20,261 nt of DNA, taken from positions 1 through 20,261 of the forward strand of contig NZ_DASSMH010000002.1 in assembly GCF_035688975.1 (NCBI RefSeq), read 5' to 3'. The translations under genes and the position numbers were made by a program. Origin of the DNA: CALMNV01 sp035688975 (lineage in GTDB: Bacteria; Actinomycetota; Actinomycetes; Actinomycetales; Dermatophilaceae). Of the stretch, positions 14,300-20,261 are shown piece by piece (the stretch's first letter is position 1; every line of letters begins with the position of its first letter). The notes beneath the pieces were generated by a model. It was not told the origin of the DNA and ran no database searches. It was given only the letters and a program-made list of their open reading frames with translations.

Positions 14300-16030
14300 A
14301 TGAGCACAGTCGCGCAGATGATCGTCACGGCGCTGGGTGATCTCGGCGTGCGCTCTGTGTGGGGAGTCGTCGGCGACGCCCTCAACCCGCTCACCGAGGC
14401 GATCCGACAGGACGGGCGCGTGGAGTGGATCGGGGTGCGCCACGAGGAGGTCGGCGCCTTCGCCGTCTCGGCCCAGTCGCAGCTGAGCGGGACGCTCGGC
14501 GTGTGCATGGGCACCGTGGGGCCGGGGTCGATCCACCTGCTCAACGGCCTCTACGACGCGAAGAAGTCGCGCACCCCCGTTCTCGCCGTCTGCGGGCAGG
14601 TCCCGGTCGCCGAGCTCGGCAACGACATGTTCCAGGAGGTGGACAACGACCTGCTCTTCCGGGACGTCGCGGTCTTCGCGCGCACGGTCACCTCGCCGTC
14701 ACAGCTGCCCCAGCTGCTCGAGCAGGCGGTCAACTCCGCGGTCTCGCACCACGGGGTGTCGGTGCTGACCCTGCCGGGGGACCTCGGTGACGTGGAGCTG
14801 CCGGACGGGACGCCGGCACCGCGCTTCGCGCCCCCAGCCGTCCCGAGCACCCCCGCGCCCTCCGCGATCCGGGGCGTGGCCGACGTGCTCGCCGAGGCCG
14901 GGCCGGTGACCCTGCTCGTCGGCATGGGCGCGCGCGAGGCCCGTGGCGAGGTGCTCGAGCTCGCCGACCGGCTCGCCGCCCCGATGGTGCTCACGCTGAA
15001 GGGCAAGGAGGGCCTCGAGCGTGACAACCCCTTCCAGCTCGGGCAGACCGGCCTCATCGGCAACCCGGCGGCAGCACAGGCCCTCGACGACTGCGAGGTC
15101 CTCTTCCTCGTGGGCACGGACTTCCCCTACCGGGACTGGATCCCCACGGGCAAGACGGTCATCCAGCTCGACTCGCGGCCGGAGCACATCGGCCGTCGCG
15201 CGGGTGTCGACCACGCCCTGGTCGGCATGGCGAGGGAGACCCTGCAGGCGCTCCTGCCGCTCATCGGCACCCGGCGCAAGCGGGACCGGAGCCACCTCGA
15301 CAGGTCGCGGGCGGCATACGGGAGATGGCTGGAGGGCCAGGCCCGGCTCGCGGATCCCCGACACGACAGGAGGCTCCTCGGCCGGCTGCGGTCCAAGGCC
15401 GACAACCCTGACGGACGCATCCGGCCTGAGGCGCTCGCGGAGGCGGTCGACCGGTATGCCGCCGACGACGCGATCTTCACGGTCGACACGGGGATGTCCA
15501 CGGCGTGGGCATCTCGTCTCATCCACCTGCGCGGCACGCGCCGGCTCGTCGGCTCCTTCAACCTCGGCTCGATGGCCAACGCCCTGCCGCACGCGCTGGG
15601 CGCGCAGGCGCTCGATCGCCGGCGGCAGGTCATCGCGCTGTGCGGCGACGGCGGCCTCATGATGCTCCTCGGAGACTTGCGCACCGCCGTGACGCACGAC
15701 CTGCCGCTCACCGTCGTGGTCTTCGACAACGGGCAGCTGGGCATGGTCAAGCTCGAGCAGGAGCAGGGCGGGCTGCCCGAGTTCGGGACGGCGCTCGACA
15801 ACCCCGACCTCGCGGCGGTCGCCTCGGCGATGGGGCTCGCGAGTCGGGTAGTCGCGTCGGCCAGGGAGGTCGACGAGGCGGTCCGGTGGGCGCTCGCCGA
15901 GCGCCAGCCATCCCTGCTCGACGTGCGGACGAACCCGACCGAGGTGGCCCTCCCGCCGAAGGCGAAGCCGGGTCAGGCATGGGGCTTCGCCATCGCGAAG
16001 ATGAAGGAGTCGATCAGCAGCGCGGAGTGA
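14300..16030 (+). CDS. poxB: Pyruvate dehydrogenase (quinone) / pyruvate oxidase-like TPP enzyme
   Basis: This 576-aa thiamine-diphosphate and FAD enzyme oxidises pyruvate to acetate plus CO2 and passes electrons to the membrane quinone pool. The N-terminal domain carries the TPP-activating glutamate in RHEEVGAFA (E49/E50) and the GTVGPGSIHLLNGLYDAKKSRTPVLAVCG block. The middle domain, with TLKGKEGLERDNP, GLIG and DFPYRDW, fits the FAD-binding part of PoxB. The C-terminal domain has CGDGGLMM (G449-D450-G451) and FDNGQLGMVK, which ligate Mg-TPP. The length equals that of E. coli PoxB (572 aa). PoxB is peripheral and binds lipid through its C-terminal end; here that end is IAKMKESISSAE, a possible amphipathic helix. 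AGGAG lies 6 nt before the ATG. Acetolactate synthase is a weaker alternative. Confidence 0.92.
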   Translation: MSTVAQMIVTALGDLGVRSVWGVVGDALNPLTEAIRQDGRVEWIGVRHEEVGAFAVSAQSQLSGTLGVCMGTVGPGSIHLLNGLYDAKKSRTPVLAVCGQVPVAELGNDMFQEVDNDLLFRDVAVFARTVTSPSQLPQLLEQAVNSAVSHHGVSVLTLPGDLGDVELPDGTPAPRFAPPAVPSTPAPSAIRGVADVLAEAGPVTLLVGMGAREARGEVLELADRLAAPMVLTLKGKEGLERDNPFQLGQTGLIGNPAAAQALDDCEVLFLVGTDFPYRDWIPTGKTVIQLDSRPEHIGRRAGVDHALVGMARETLQALLPLIGTRRKRDRSHLDRSRAAYGRWLEGQARLADPRHDRRLLGRLRSKADNPDGRIRPEALAEAVDRYAADDAIFTVDTGMSTAWASRLIHLRGTRRLVGSFNLGSMANALPHALGAQALDRRRQVIALCGDGGLMMLLGDLRTAVTHDLPLTVVVFDNGQLGMVKLEQEQGGLPEFGTALDNPDLAAVASAMGLASRVVASAREVDEAVRWALAERQPSLLDVRTNPTEVALPPKAKPGQAWGFAIAKMKESISSAE

Positions 16031-16097
16031 CGGGTCCCGACGCGGGCTCATCCGCCTCGCGATCCGCCCGCCCGCCCGGATGCGGACGGGCGTGTGC

Positions 16098-16103
16098 TGA
16101 ACT
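16098..16103 (+). promoter_or_regulatory. Possible -10 box 6 nt before the 16110 start
   Basis: TGAACT is followed by a 6-nt gap and then the ATG at 16110. The spacing matches the other leaderless candidates in the window, but the box departs from TANNNT at position 2. The intervening G-run could instead act as a very close, weak ribosome site. Confidence 0.25.
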
Positions 16104-16109
16104 GGGGGC

Positions 16110-17372
16110 ATGAGCCCCAAGAGCAAGGGTCGCCCCAAAGGACGCGGTCGAGCCCAGCCGAAGCGGCGGCCCCCGGCTGCCAAGGAGATCGGCGTCGTCG
16201 ATCGCGTGCTGCGCGGTGCGACCCGGCTCAGCGACCTCGAGGATGAGGTCGTGGTGCAGATGCTGGCGAGCAGCTGGGTCGGGCTCCAACTGGCCGATGC
16301 CGGCTTCCGGGGCCGCCATCCCGAGCGGTCCCTCGCGGGCGCGGTGGCGGAGCGGCTGACGGGTGAGCCCGGCGACGCGGCATACCGTGCCCTCCTCGCG
16401 CTGCGGACCCTCACCGGGCCGGAGGACACCGCATACATCGACGAGCTTCTCGCCGGCCACCGTCACGTCCTCCCGGCCGAGCCGCCGTGGGCGCATCCGA
16501 GCGTCCCGCAGCCGCGCGAGGCCTGGCGGGTGAGCGACCCGTGGGGCAGCGAGATCAGTTACGTCGTGGCGTACGACGCGCCGCAGCCGCACGAGCTGCT
16601 GGCCCACGTCTCGACGGTGGGCGGCCTCCTCGTCTCGGAAACGGGGCTCGTCCAGCCCGGCTACGTGCACGAGCTGGCCGGCTACCTCGGCGAGGACGCC
16701 GAGGCGATCGAGCCGGGCGAGGCGCTGGCACGGATCCACGACGCGATCACCATGACCGACCTGTACTTTCCACCGATGTGGGGGCCGGAGTCGGCGGAGG
16801 CCAGAAGCGTCGTGCTCGCGAGGGCCAGGCCGTATGCCGTCGAGCACGGCGCGCCGCCCATCGCCGACGACGCGCGGCGAGAGCTGCTCGACGCCTTCGC
16901 GCTGCATGCGGCCCAGGTGGTGCCGTCGGTCCCGGCGGAGGTCGTCGAGGTGCTCGCCGACACGTTCATCGACTTCGGCGACGGCTACCTCCCGGGTGGG
17001 GTGCTCGCGTGGAGCCCCGGGGAGGTGGAGCGCTTCCTGCTTGACTGGGTGCTGCGCAAGGTGGTCCTCGACCCTGCGGACTGGCAGGCTCTGCCCGACG
17101 TGCTCGCCGCGTGGGTCGAGTTCGCGCTGCGGCGCAGGAACCTCGACGAGGACGACATCGCTGTCGTGGTGGCGACGGTCGGGGAGCTGACCCCGGAGTT
17201 CCGCGATGCCGCCGGGGACGAGTCGTCGTTCGGTCCGGGGGCGCAGGTCCTGCGTGCGTTGCAGGCGCAGGGCGCCGACCTGACCGACCGCGCCGCGTTG
17301 GAGCAGGCCGTGCGGGCGTACAACGCCGGGCGCCTGGCCGAGATCGCGTTCGAGGGGCAGCAGCAGGAGTGA
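16110..17372 (+). CDS. Conserved-looking hypothetical protein, 420 aa
   Basis: I do not recognise a family. The first 25 residues are strongly basic and low in complexity (MSPKSKGRPKGRGRAQPKRR), which may bind nucleic acid or simply be disordered. The rest looks like a mostly helical soluble protein with no signal peptide or membrane segment. Notable segments are DEVVVQMLASSWVGLQLADAG, the aromatic turn SDPWGSEISYVVAYDAPQPHELL, TDLYFPPMWGPESAEAR, VLADTFIDFGDGYLPGGVLAW and LDWVLRKVVLDPADWQALPD, followed by an acidic helical end. Codon usage is ordinary for the region, and the reading frame excludes other frames, so the gene is real. It stands alone, downstream of poxB and convergent with the SRPBCC gene. 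Confidence 0.82.
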   Translation: MSPKSKGRPKGRGRAQPKRRPPAAKEIGVVDRVLRGATRLSDLEDEVVVQMLASSWVGLQLADAGFRGRHPERSLAGAVAERLTGEPGDAAYRALLALRTLTGPEDTAYIDELLAGHRHVLPAEPPWAHPSVPQPREAWRVSDPWGSEISYVVAYDAPQPHELLAHVSTVGGLLVSETGLVQPGYVHELAGYLGEDAEAIEPGEALARIHDAITMTDLYFPPMWGPESAEARSVVLARARPYAVEHGAPPIADDARRELLDAFALHAAQVVPSVPAEVVEVLADTFIDFGDGYLPGGVLAWSPGEVERFLLDWVLRKVVLDPADWQALPDVLAAWVEFALRRRNLDEDDIAVVVATVGELTPEFRDAAGDESSFGPGAQVLRALQAQGADLTDRAALEQAVRAYNAGRLAEIAFEGQQQE

Positions 17373-17465
17373 GCCGCCCGACCCGAGCCGCCATGGCGTC
17401 CTGCGGGACCTCCTCTGGTGGTCGCTACCGATGACGCGGACGATGCCGACGTGGGATCCGTGCGA

Positions 17466-17497
17466 CCTCCTCGACCGGTGGAAGGTCGACAAGGAGG
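17466..17497. terminator. Bulged hairpin between convergent genes
   Basis: CCTCCTCGACC (17466-17476) pairs with GGTCG (17484-17488) and AGGAGG (17492-17497), leaving a three-base ACA bulge and a seven-base loop. It lies in the 138-bp gap between the 420-aa protein gene and the convergent SRPBCC gene, where no other feature was seen. Confidence 0.45.
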
Positions 17498-17510
17498 GCG
17501 CGTGGACGCG

Positions 17511-17957
17511 TCAGGTGTCCAACCCGCGCGCGAGCCGTTGCAGCGCCTCGTCCCAGCGGTTCTGGTGCTCGGCCGAGCCGCGGACGTCGGGCCCGTCGTG
17601 CAGCAGGTCGAGCCTCGTGGCCGTCCCTTCGGGAACGAGCTGGAGGTCCACCATGGTGGGCGGCGCGTTGTCGTCCGCGTGCCATGACACGCGGATCTGC
17701 TCCTGCGGGTGGTAGCTGCGGACCACACCGTGTGGTCCTTCCTGGCTATGCCACGACTCGCCCTTGCTGCCGAGCACCGCACCGGAGCCGAGCCAGGCCT
17801 CGGTCCCGCGGGAGCTGATCAGGTGCTGCCACACCTGTGCGAGGGGGGCTGGGATGGTGACGCTGGACCGTATGCCGGTCTGCTGCTCGGTGGCCCCGCC
17901 CTGCGTGTCGTCGTCGCCCGCGCTCTGGTCGTGGGCGGTCTCGGGTGAACTGGTCAT
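17511..17957 (-). CDS. SRPBCC/AHSA1-type START-fold protein
   Basis: This 148-aa cytosolic protein has the helix-grip fold shared by AHSA1-like and polyketide cyclase-like proteins. After an acidic, disordered start (SSPETAHDQSAGDDDTQGG) comes the first strand and helix SVTIPAPLAQVWQHLISSRGTEAWLG. Then follow GVVRSYHPQEQIRVSWHADD, the strand TMVDLQLVPEGTATRLDLLHDG and the closing helix HQNRWDEALQRLARGL. That last pattern, with W and a C-terminal amphipathic helix, is a hallmark of the family. The ATG at 17957 has GGAGGTG 5 nt upstream, which rules out the longer in-frame starts up to 18146. Family members bind hydrophobic ligands or act as stress co-chaperone-like proteins. The ligand here is unknown. 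Confidence 0.88.
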   Translation of the reverse strand: MTSSPETAHDQSAGDDDTQGGATEQQTGIRSSVTIPAPLAQVWQHLISSRGTEAWLGSGAVLGSKGESWHSQEGPHGVVRSYHPQEQIRVSWHADDNAPPTMVDLQLVPEGTATRLDLLHDGPDVRGSAEHQNRWDEALQRLARGLDT

Positions 17958-18083
17958 GTGCACCTCCAGTCGCATGGGGCCCGGTCCCTGCTGGGCCGAA
18001 CCACCTGGTGAGCCCAGCAGATCAAGGAATCCAGCGGAGCACAATCCCTCGCCTGGGGATCGCCGGGTCGCCGGGTCTGCCGG

Positions 18084-18126
18084 GTCGCCCGTCGGTGGGG
18101 TCGCCCGTCGGTGGGGTCGCCCGTCG
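18084..18126. repeat. 16-bp tandem repeat, about 2.7 copies
   Basis: The unit GTCGCCCGTCGGTGGG repeats at 18084-18099 and 18100-18115, and the first 11 bases repeat again at 18116-18126. Just upstream (about 18060-18086) lie shorter CCGGGTCGC-like iterations. The array sits in the divergent gap between the SRPBCC and VOC genes, about 50 bp from the VOC start. Confidence 0.8.
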
Positions 18127-18162
18127 CGGGTGCGGTCCCGGGTCATGGCCGGGGCATGGCCC

Positions 18163-18168
18163 TAGGCT
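18163..18168 (+). promoter_or_regulatory. TANNNT -10 box directly before the VOC start (leaderless candidate)
   Basis: TAGGCT ends 6 nt before the ATG at 18175. The intervening TGGAGG resembles a ribosome site but would touch the start codon, too close to act as one. A leaderless transcript starting at the A of ATG is the simplest reading. Confidence 0.45.
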
Positions 18169-18174
18169 TGGAGG

Positions 18175-18552
18175 ATGATCGACCACTTCGGCATCAACTG
18201 CTCGGACCTGCCCGGCAGCGCCCGCTTCTACGACGGCGTCCTGGGGGTGCTGGGCTTCAGCCGGCAGATGGACTTCGGCGTGGCCATCGGCTACGGCAGC
18301 GAGGGCAGCCCGCACTTCTGGATCTCCGAGTGGTCGGGTGCGGAGCCGAACCGCGAGATGCACGTCGCGTTCACCGCGACCGACCCCGCTGCGGTGCGGG
18401 CCTTCCACGCCAAGGCCATGGAGCTCGGCGCCGAGTCCCTGCACGAGCCGCGGCTGTGGCCGGAGTATCACCCGGGCTACTACGGGGCTTTCGTCCGGGA
18501 CCCCGACGGCAACAACGTCGAGGCGGTCTGCCACCACGGCGCCGACGGCTGA
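18175..18552 (+). CDS. VOC-superfamily (glyoxalase/dioxygenase-like) protein
   Basis: This 125-aa single-unit vicinal-oxygen-chelate protein contains two beta-alpha-beta-beta-beta modules. The first metal-ligand position is H4 in MIDHFGINCSD, followed by SARFYDGVLGVLGF, a diagnostic VOC helix. The second module opens with MHVAFTATD (H63) and ends with YGAFVRDPDGNNVEAVCH (E116), the classic VOC close with its metal-binding glutamate. The H-H-E ligands are therefore retained and a divalent metal is likely. Similar proteins act as lactoylglutathione lyase-like enzymes, dioxygenases or antibiotic-binding proteins; nothing here selects among them. The promoter geometry indicates a leaderless transcript. 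Tandem repeats lie on both sides of the gene. Confidence 0.92.
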   Translation: MIDHFGINCSDLPGSARFYDGVLGVLGFSRQMDFGVAIGYGSEGSPHFWISEWSGAEPNREMHVAFTATDPAAVRAFHAKAMELGAESLHEPRLWPEYHPGYYGAFVRDPDGNNVEAVCHHGADG

Positions 18553-18606
18553 CGACGCGACCTGGCGTAGGCGGCCGAGGGGGCTATGCACGACGTCGGG
18601 GGGTCA

Positions 18607-18639
18607 GGTCGCGGCTCAGGTCGCGGCTCGGGTCGCGGT
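18607..18639. repeat. 12-bp tandem repeat, about 2.75 copies
   Basis: GGTCGCGGCTCA (18607-18618), GGTCGCGGCTCG (18619-18630) and GGTCGCGGT (18631-18639) form a short tandem array in the 186-bp gap between the VOC gene and the convergent PKD-like gene. The rest of the gap (18640-18738) shows no gene. Confidence 0.75.
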
Positions 18640-18738
18640 GGCTGTCGTCCTGGCAGCACCGCGGGCGACATGAGGTGCGACATGTCTGCCACGGCGGCGG
18701 GTGTCCCGGCTGGCTTGCGGCACCGGGGGGCGGGGTGG

Positions 18739-19659
18739 CTACTTGACGAGGACGGCTCGGGCCTCGCGGACAGTGACGATGGTGGTGGGGCCGGGGACGG
18801 TGACGGTGTCGGGGATCGGCTCCCAGGTGCGGCCGTCGAGGCTGTAGTCGGCGCCGAAGGTGGTGTTGACCCGGACGGCGAAGGCGCCGGGGGCGCGGTA
18901 GACGTGGGTGATGTCGCCGTCGGGGTAGACCCCGCCGGTGGAGGTGGTGGGGCCGGTGGTGGCGCCGTCGCCGAAGGTGTAGGTGAAGCCGAGGAGCTTG
19001 GGGCGAAGGTGGACGCGGACGCCGACGAGGGTGGCTTGGTCGACCTCGTCGGGTTGGAAGCCGTCGCGGGTCCAGGTGACCTGGTAGTAGGTGGGCAGGT
19101 TGACGAGGGTGACGTTGCCGGCTGGTTGGGTGCTGATGGTGGGTTTGGCCCAGGGGGTGCGCATGAACGCGGCGGTGATGTCGGCCAGGGTGACGGTCGG
19201 TCGGGCCCCGGGTGCGACGTCGGAGGCGCAGGTCAGTCCCACGCTCCGCCAGGGGTCGACTTGGGCACCAGCCACCAGAGTCCTGCGCCAGATCCGGAGC
19301 AGGGGGCCCAGTTGGCCGGGAGGGCAACTGCGCAGCGCGCGCATGCAGGACACGTCCTGCATCGAGCCACCTGGCCGCGCCTGGGAGCAGTCGTTAAGTG
19401 ACATGTACTGATAAACGGGCGCGCCAGATGGCCGCACTGTCAGGACCACTTCGCCCCGGTCGCCAGGGAACTTGGGCAACTCCCGAACGCGGTCCCTTGA
19501 GAGGAGGCCGACGATCGCCGCCTCTTCATCGACCTGGCATCCGAACACCCGCTCAGGCGGGCACGAGCCATCACCTGCACTGGCCTCGGTTGGTGGACCT
19601 AAAAGAGCGACTGCAAGCGCAACTGCAAAGGCTGCGCCCCGCAATTGTAGATGCATCAC
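18739..19659 (-). CDS. Secreted PKD-like domain protein
   Basis: This protein of about 306 aa carries a signal peptide (MMHLQLRGAAFAVALAVALLG, cleavage near ASAGD). The middle contains paired cysteines (GSCPPERVFGCQVDEE, NDCSQARPGG, SCMRALRSCPPG) and a proline-rich stretch. The C-terminal 130 residues have the PKD-type beta-sandwich signature: a buried FTYTFGDGA segment, ITHVYRAPGAFAVRV and a final TVTVPGPTTIVTV strand. Such domains usually mediate protein or glycan contacts outside the cell. The start can be the GTG at 19659, which overlaps the preceding stop by 4 nt (GTGA), or the ATG at 19656; both are plausible. It forms an operon with the upstream DUF6318 lipoprotein gene. GC content drops sharply over the first third of this gene. 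Confidence 0.85.
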   Translation of the reverse strand: MMHLQLRGAAFAVALAVALLGPPTEASAGDGSCPPERVFGCQVDEEAAIVGLLSRDRVRELPKFPGDRGEVVLTVRPSGAPVYQYMSLNDCSQARPGGSMQDVSCMRALRSCPPGQLGPLLRIWRRTLVAGAQVDPWRSVGLTCASDVAPGARPTVTLADITAAFMRTPWAKPTISTQPAGNVTLVNLPTYYQVTWTRDGFQPDEVDQATLVGVRVHLRPKLLGFTYTFGDGATTGPTTSTGGVYPDGDITHVYRAPGAFAVRVNTTFGADYSLDGRTWEPIPDTVTVPGPTTIVTVREARAVLVK

Positions 19660-20261
19660 TTAGCTACCTGAAGTCGATCGATGATCCAATGGCGATCAAA
19701 TGACACGGTGGCTACGAACGCCCCTTTGCCACGCGTCGTCATTCGTACCCTTCGCCCGGTGCGGTCGACCACTGGCACGGCAACCTGAACGATATCGATG
19801 AGAACCGTGCGGTCGGCGTCTGAATATACTTGGGCAGTCGAATAGTTAATTCGAAGGGTGTCCCCGCCGAAGTGTTCACCTTTCTTGCGAAGATCATCTA
19901 CACCCATGCGGAATGCCTCGCATGTCTTGCATAGCGAGCTGGCAAGCCCTTGCAGGGGTCCAGGGTCGCCAGCGCGGGACGCAGCGTTGAGTTGCTCGAA
20001 GTAGTAAGCCACGTAAGCGGCGGCGCCTTCCATGGTTTCGGGCCGCGCCGCTGGCGGGATGCGGGCGAGGACCGGGTCCACGGTGGCCGTGCTCGGAGGC
20101 GTCGCGGACGTGGTCGGCCGACTCGAGGAGGGCGTGACGGAGCTGGTCCTCGACGAGGTCGCGGTTGACGTGGCGGTGGTCGTCCCCGTCGCGCCGGGGC
20201 GCGGCCCTTCGGCGGTGGCCTGGCCCGAGCAGGCGGCCAGCGTGAGCACGGCGGCCAGCCC
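19656..20261 (-). CDS. DUF6318-type lipoprotein (5' partial)
   Basis: The frame runs off the window edge, so the first residues of the signal peptide are missing. What remains begins GLAAVLTLAACSGQ, a clear lipobox (LAAC) with the lipidated cysteine codon at 20231-20229. A Ser/Thr-rich linker of about 50 residues (TTTATSTATSSRTSSVTP and so on) leads to a folded domain of about 130 residues with ETMEGAAAYVAYYFEQLN, the cysteine pair SSLCKTCEAF, and a beta-rich end (ATVSFDRHWIIDRLQVAK). This is the actinobacterial DUF6318 pattern, seen in secreted proteins next to PKD-like genes. The function is unknown; surface exposure is inferred from the lipobox. The second half of the gene has GC near 50-55%, unlike the linker. 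Confidence 0.85.
   Translation of the reverse strand, partial: GLAAVLTLAACSGQATAEGPRPGATGTTTATSTATSSRTSSVTPSSSRPTTSATPPSTATVDPVLARIPPAARPETMEGAAAYVAYYFEQLNAASRAGDPGPLQGLASSLCKTCEAFRMGVDDLRKKGEHFGGDTLRINYSTAQVYSDADRTVLIDIVQVAVPVVDRTGRRVRMTTRGKGAFVATVSFDRHWIIDRLQVAK

Noticed and set aside
16040..16097. Terminator after poxB
   Set aside because: Repeats of CCCG and GGCG near 16060-16093 can pair only with mismatches and no single convincing stem emerges.
18586..19401. 271-codon plus-strand frame over the PKD-like gene
   Set aside because: Its translation is a Gly/Asp/Val repeat shadow. The minus strand encodes a signal peptide and a PKD signature.

Overview
The window is about 20 kb of very GC-rich DNA from an actinomycete. 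Support comes from the near-universal G/C third codon positions, GTG starts, TANNNT -10 boxes placed directly before start codons, a 13E12-type DUF222/HNH gene, a WS/DGAT acyltransferase and a DUF6318 lipoprotein. An Intrasporangiaceae-like genome is my best guess; this is inference and not proven by any marker gene here.

Layout. (1) 1-700: 3' end of a DUF222/HNH endonuclease gene followed by three copies of a 29-bp repeat with a palindromic core. (2) 700-4645: a LysR regulator divergent from gabT-gabD (4-aminobutyrate to succinate semialdehyde to succinate), closed by a large hairpin. (3) 4680-5066: a decayed, frameshifted gene remnant on the minus strand, then a promoter-like region. (4) 5067-7691: a secreted Asp-box (BNR) protein translationally coupled to a lipoprotein. 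(5) 7716-8320: a small phage-protease-like protein and, just upstream of it, an orphan C-terminus of an FtsK/EccC-type ATPase. (6) 8537-10452: a two-helix membrane protein with a Ser/Thr/Pro tail and an aldo/keto reductase. (7) 10481-14238: a WS/DGAT acyltransferase divergent from a second secreted Asp-box protein. (8) 14300-18552: a PoxB-like pyruvate:quinone oxidoreductase, an unidentified 420-aa protein, an SRPBCC/AHSA1 protein and a VOC-fold protein. (9) 18739-20261: a lipoprotein (DUF6318) and a secreted PKD-like protein that overlap by 4 nt and contain a patch of clearly lower GC.

Most of the region looks like ordinary chromosomal metabolism and cell-surface genes. gabTD and poxB both feed central carbon and the quinone pool, and two large secreted Asp-box proteins, two lipoproteins and one PKD-like protein give the region an envelope flavour. 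No integrase, transposase, tRNA, rRNA or CRISPR array was seen.

The most unusual signal is not a gene. The octamer CGGCATAC (or its complement GTATGCCG) occurs 17 times, roughly 25-fold above a simple composition expectation. It appears in both orientations, in all reading-frame phases and in intergenic DNA, and it forms both arms of one perfect hairpin.
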